From positions 1 through 7,177 of the forward strand of contig JACMRO010000548.1 in NCBI GenBank assembly GCA_014376425.1: a DNA stretch of 7,177 bases, in the 5' to 3' direction. Below, in pieces: positions 6,367 to 7,177 of the stretch. The notes below the pieces were generated by a model. The model was not told the DNA's origin and did no database searches. It saw nothing but the letters and a program-made list of their open reading frames with translations. Within the stretch, counting starts at the first letter, position 1, and the number at the start of each line of letters is the position of its first letter. Both the position numbers and the translations under genes were made by a program. The DNA comes from Rubritepida sp. (GTDB lineage: Bacteria > Pseudomonadota > Alphaproteobacteria > Acetobacterales > Acetobacteraceae).

Positions 6367-7127
6367 TCCCACCCCCCAGGCCGCCCGCACCCGGCCACAT
6401 CCCCACCGAGCAGGAGCTGCGTGAGGACCTGGCCGCCGCCTACCGCCTGATCGCCCATTTCGGCATGACGGACCTGGTCTTCACCCACCTGTCGGTGCGG
6501 CTGCCGGGTGCCGGCCACCGCTTCCTGGTCAACCCGTACGGCATGCTGTTCGAGGAGATCACCGCCTCCTCCCTCGTCACCGTCGACGCCGATGGCGAGC
6601 CGTTGCAGCCCACCGCCTGGCCGGTGAACCCGGCTGGTTTCGTCATCCACTCCGCACTGCACCGCGGCGCGCCGGATGCCAATTGCGTCATGCACACCCA
6701 CACCCTGGCCGGCATGGCGGTGGCGGCGCAGACCGGCGGCATCCTGCCGCTCAACCAGATCAGCACCGAGTTTCACGGCCGTGTCGCCATCCACGACTAC
6801 GAGGGCATCGCCGCCGACGATAACCTCGCCGAACGCGAGCGCCTGGTTGCGGACATGGGCGCCATGCCCTGCATGATCTTGCGCCATCACGGGCTGCTTA
6901 CGGTGGGCCGCACCGTGGCCGAGGCCTTCTACTGGATGTACTATCTGGAAATGGCCTGTCGCATCCAGGTGACGGCGCAGGGCACTGGCGCGCCACTCAG
7001 CCTGCCGCCCGCGCAGTTGGTGCAGCGCACCGCCGGCCAATTCGGCGGCAGCGCGAACAAGGGCTGGCTGCCCTGGCAGGCCCTGCAACGGAAGCTGGAC
7101 CGCGAGCAGCCGGACTACCGGCAGTGA
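6363..7127 (+). CDS. Class II aldolase/adducin-family protein
   Basis: This is a zinc-type aldolase-fold protein of the class II aldolase/adducin head family (254 residues, usual length), cytoplasmic. The fold begins with EDLAAAYRLIAHFGMTDLVFTHLSVRLPG (21-49). The substrate-loop region follows with FLVNPYGMLFEEITASSLV (54-72). Metal ligands are probably His111 and His113 in VMHTHT, plus His175 or His176 in LRHHG. Where fuculose-phosphate aldolase has a catalytic Glu (E-x-x-x-H), this protein has Gly92 in NPAGFVIH, as in the adducin-like branch of the family, so classical sugar-phosphate aldol cleavage is doubtful; decarboxylation or another lyase reaction is possible. The TTG at 6363 overlaps the ghrA stop (TTGA). 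It is the only common in-frame start before the conserved N-terminus; the first ATG (6464) falls inside the conserved fold. The stop overlaps the next start (GTGA). The exact reaction is unassigned. Confidence 0.88.
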   Translation: MIPPPRPPAPGHIPTEQELREDLAAAYRLIAHFGMTDLVFTHLSVRLPGAGHRFLVNPYGMLFEEITASSLVTVDADGEPLQPTAWPVNPAGFVIHSALHRGAPDANCVMHTHTLAGMAVAAQTGGILPLNQISTEFHGRVAIHDYEGIAADDNLAERERLVADMGAMPCMILRHHGLLTVGRTVAEAFYWMYYLEMACRIQVTAQGTGAPLSLPPAQLVQRTAGQFGGSANKGWLPWQALQRKLDREQPDYRQ

Positions 7128-7177
7128 GCGCCACGCTGGCCACCGGATCGCTGGAGCTGCGGGGCCTGGCGAAGCGC
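7124..7177 (+). CDS. Start of a probable ABC-transporter ATP-binding protein (truncated by window)
   Basis: A GTG at 7124 overlaps the aldolase stop (GTGA). It opens a frame of 18 codons, MSATLATGSLELRGLAKR, running to the window edge. The segment LELRGLAKR is the typical first beta strand of ABC ATPases, just before the usual YG and the Walker A loop, which lie beyond the window. A PotD-like binding protein three genes upstream predicts exactly such a PotA-type subunit, probably followed by PotB/PotC-type permeases. The call rests on a short peptide plus context. Confidence 0.7.
   Translation, partial: MSATLATGSLELRGLAKR

Noticed and set aside
7109..7122. Small hairpin GCCGG-ACTA-CCGGC directly before the ATPase start
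   Set aside because: Only 5 bp, wholly inside aldolase codons, and of a kind that occurs often by chance in such GC-rich DNA.
1..7177. Insertion sequences, tRNA or rRNA genes, CRISPR arrays, phage genes
   Set aside because: None seen. Nearly all bases are covered by metabolic and transport genes, and I noticed no obvious shift in composition between genes.

Overview
The window is GC-rich DNA (by eye about two thirds G+C or more), almost fully coding, with strongly GC3-biased codons and short or overlapping gene junctions. Two periplasmic binding proteins with export signals point to a Gram-negative proteobacterium. The TctC-type protein, the probable Tat-type signal on the PotD-like protein, the composition and the gene mix fit Acetobacteraceae (Roseomonas-like) best. 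Some Betaproteobacteria carry many TctC genes and remain possible. The taxonomic call is an inference; there is no rRNA or other marker here.

Layout. Two gene groups diverge from a 117-bp spacer at 4214-4330. Leftwards (minus strand): a PuuB/OrdL-like FAD-dependent amine oxidoreductase (2912-4213), a 50-bp gap holding a perfect 8-bp-stem hairpin, then a complete tripartite tricarboxylate transporter set in the order tctC (1866-2861), tctB (1441-1869), tctA (1-1441, cut by the window edge about 20 codons short of the usual length). Rightwards (plus strand): a PotD-like ABC-transporter substrate-binding protein (4331-5437), a GhrA-type 2-hydroxyacid dehydrogenase (5434-6366), a class II aldolase/adducin-family protein (6363-7127), and the first 18 codons of what looks like an ABC-transporter ATPase (7124 onwards). 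After the first gene of the rightward group, every start overlaps the previous stop by 4 bp (TTGA, TTGA, GTGA). The tctC/tctB and tctB/tctA junctions also overlap (ATGA, TGATG). Both groups therefore look like tightly coupled operons.

How the genes may work together. Two unrelated uptake systems share one divergent control region: a secondary TTT carrier for an organic acid and a primary ABC importer of the polyamine/opine/small-solute class. With them are an amine- or amino-acid-oxidising flavoenzyme, an NAD(P)H-dependent 2-oxoacid/2-hydroxyacid reductase, and an aldolase-fold metalloenzyme. A plausible reading is import and breakdown of a nitrogen-containing carboxylate or amine to a 2-oxoacid that is then reduced and cleaved or decarboxylated. 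The substrate cannot be read from sequence. No regulator, RNA gene, CRISPR array or mobile element is visible. The families are all known. What merits a second look is the gene combination, a 15-bp tandem repeat that duplicates five residues in the TctC signal peptide, the hairpin upstream of tctC, and a rare-codon palindrome inside tctA.
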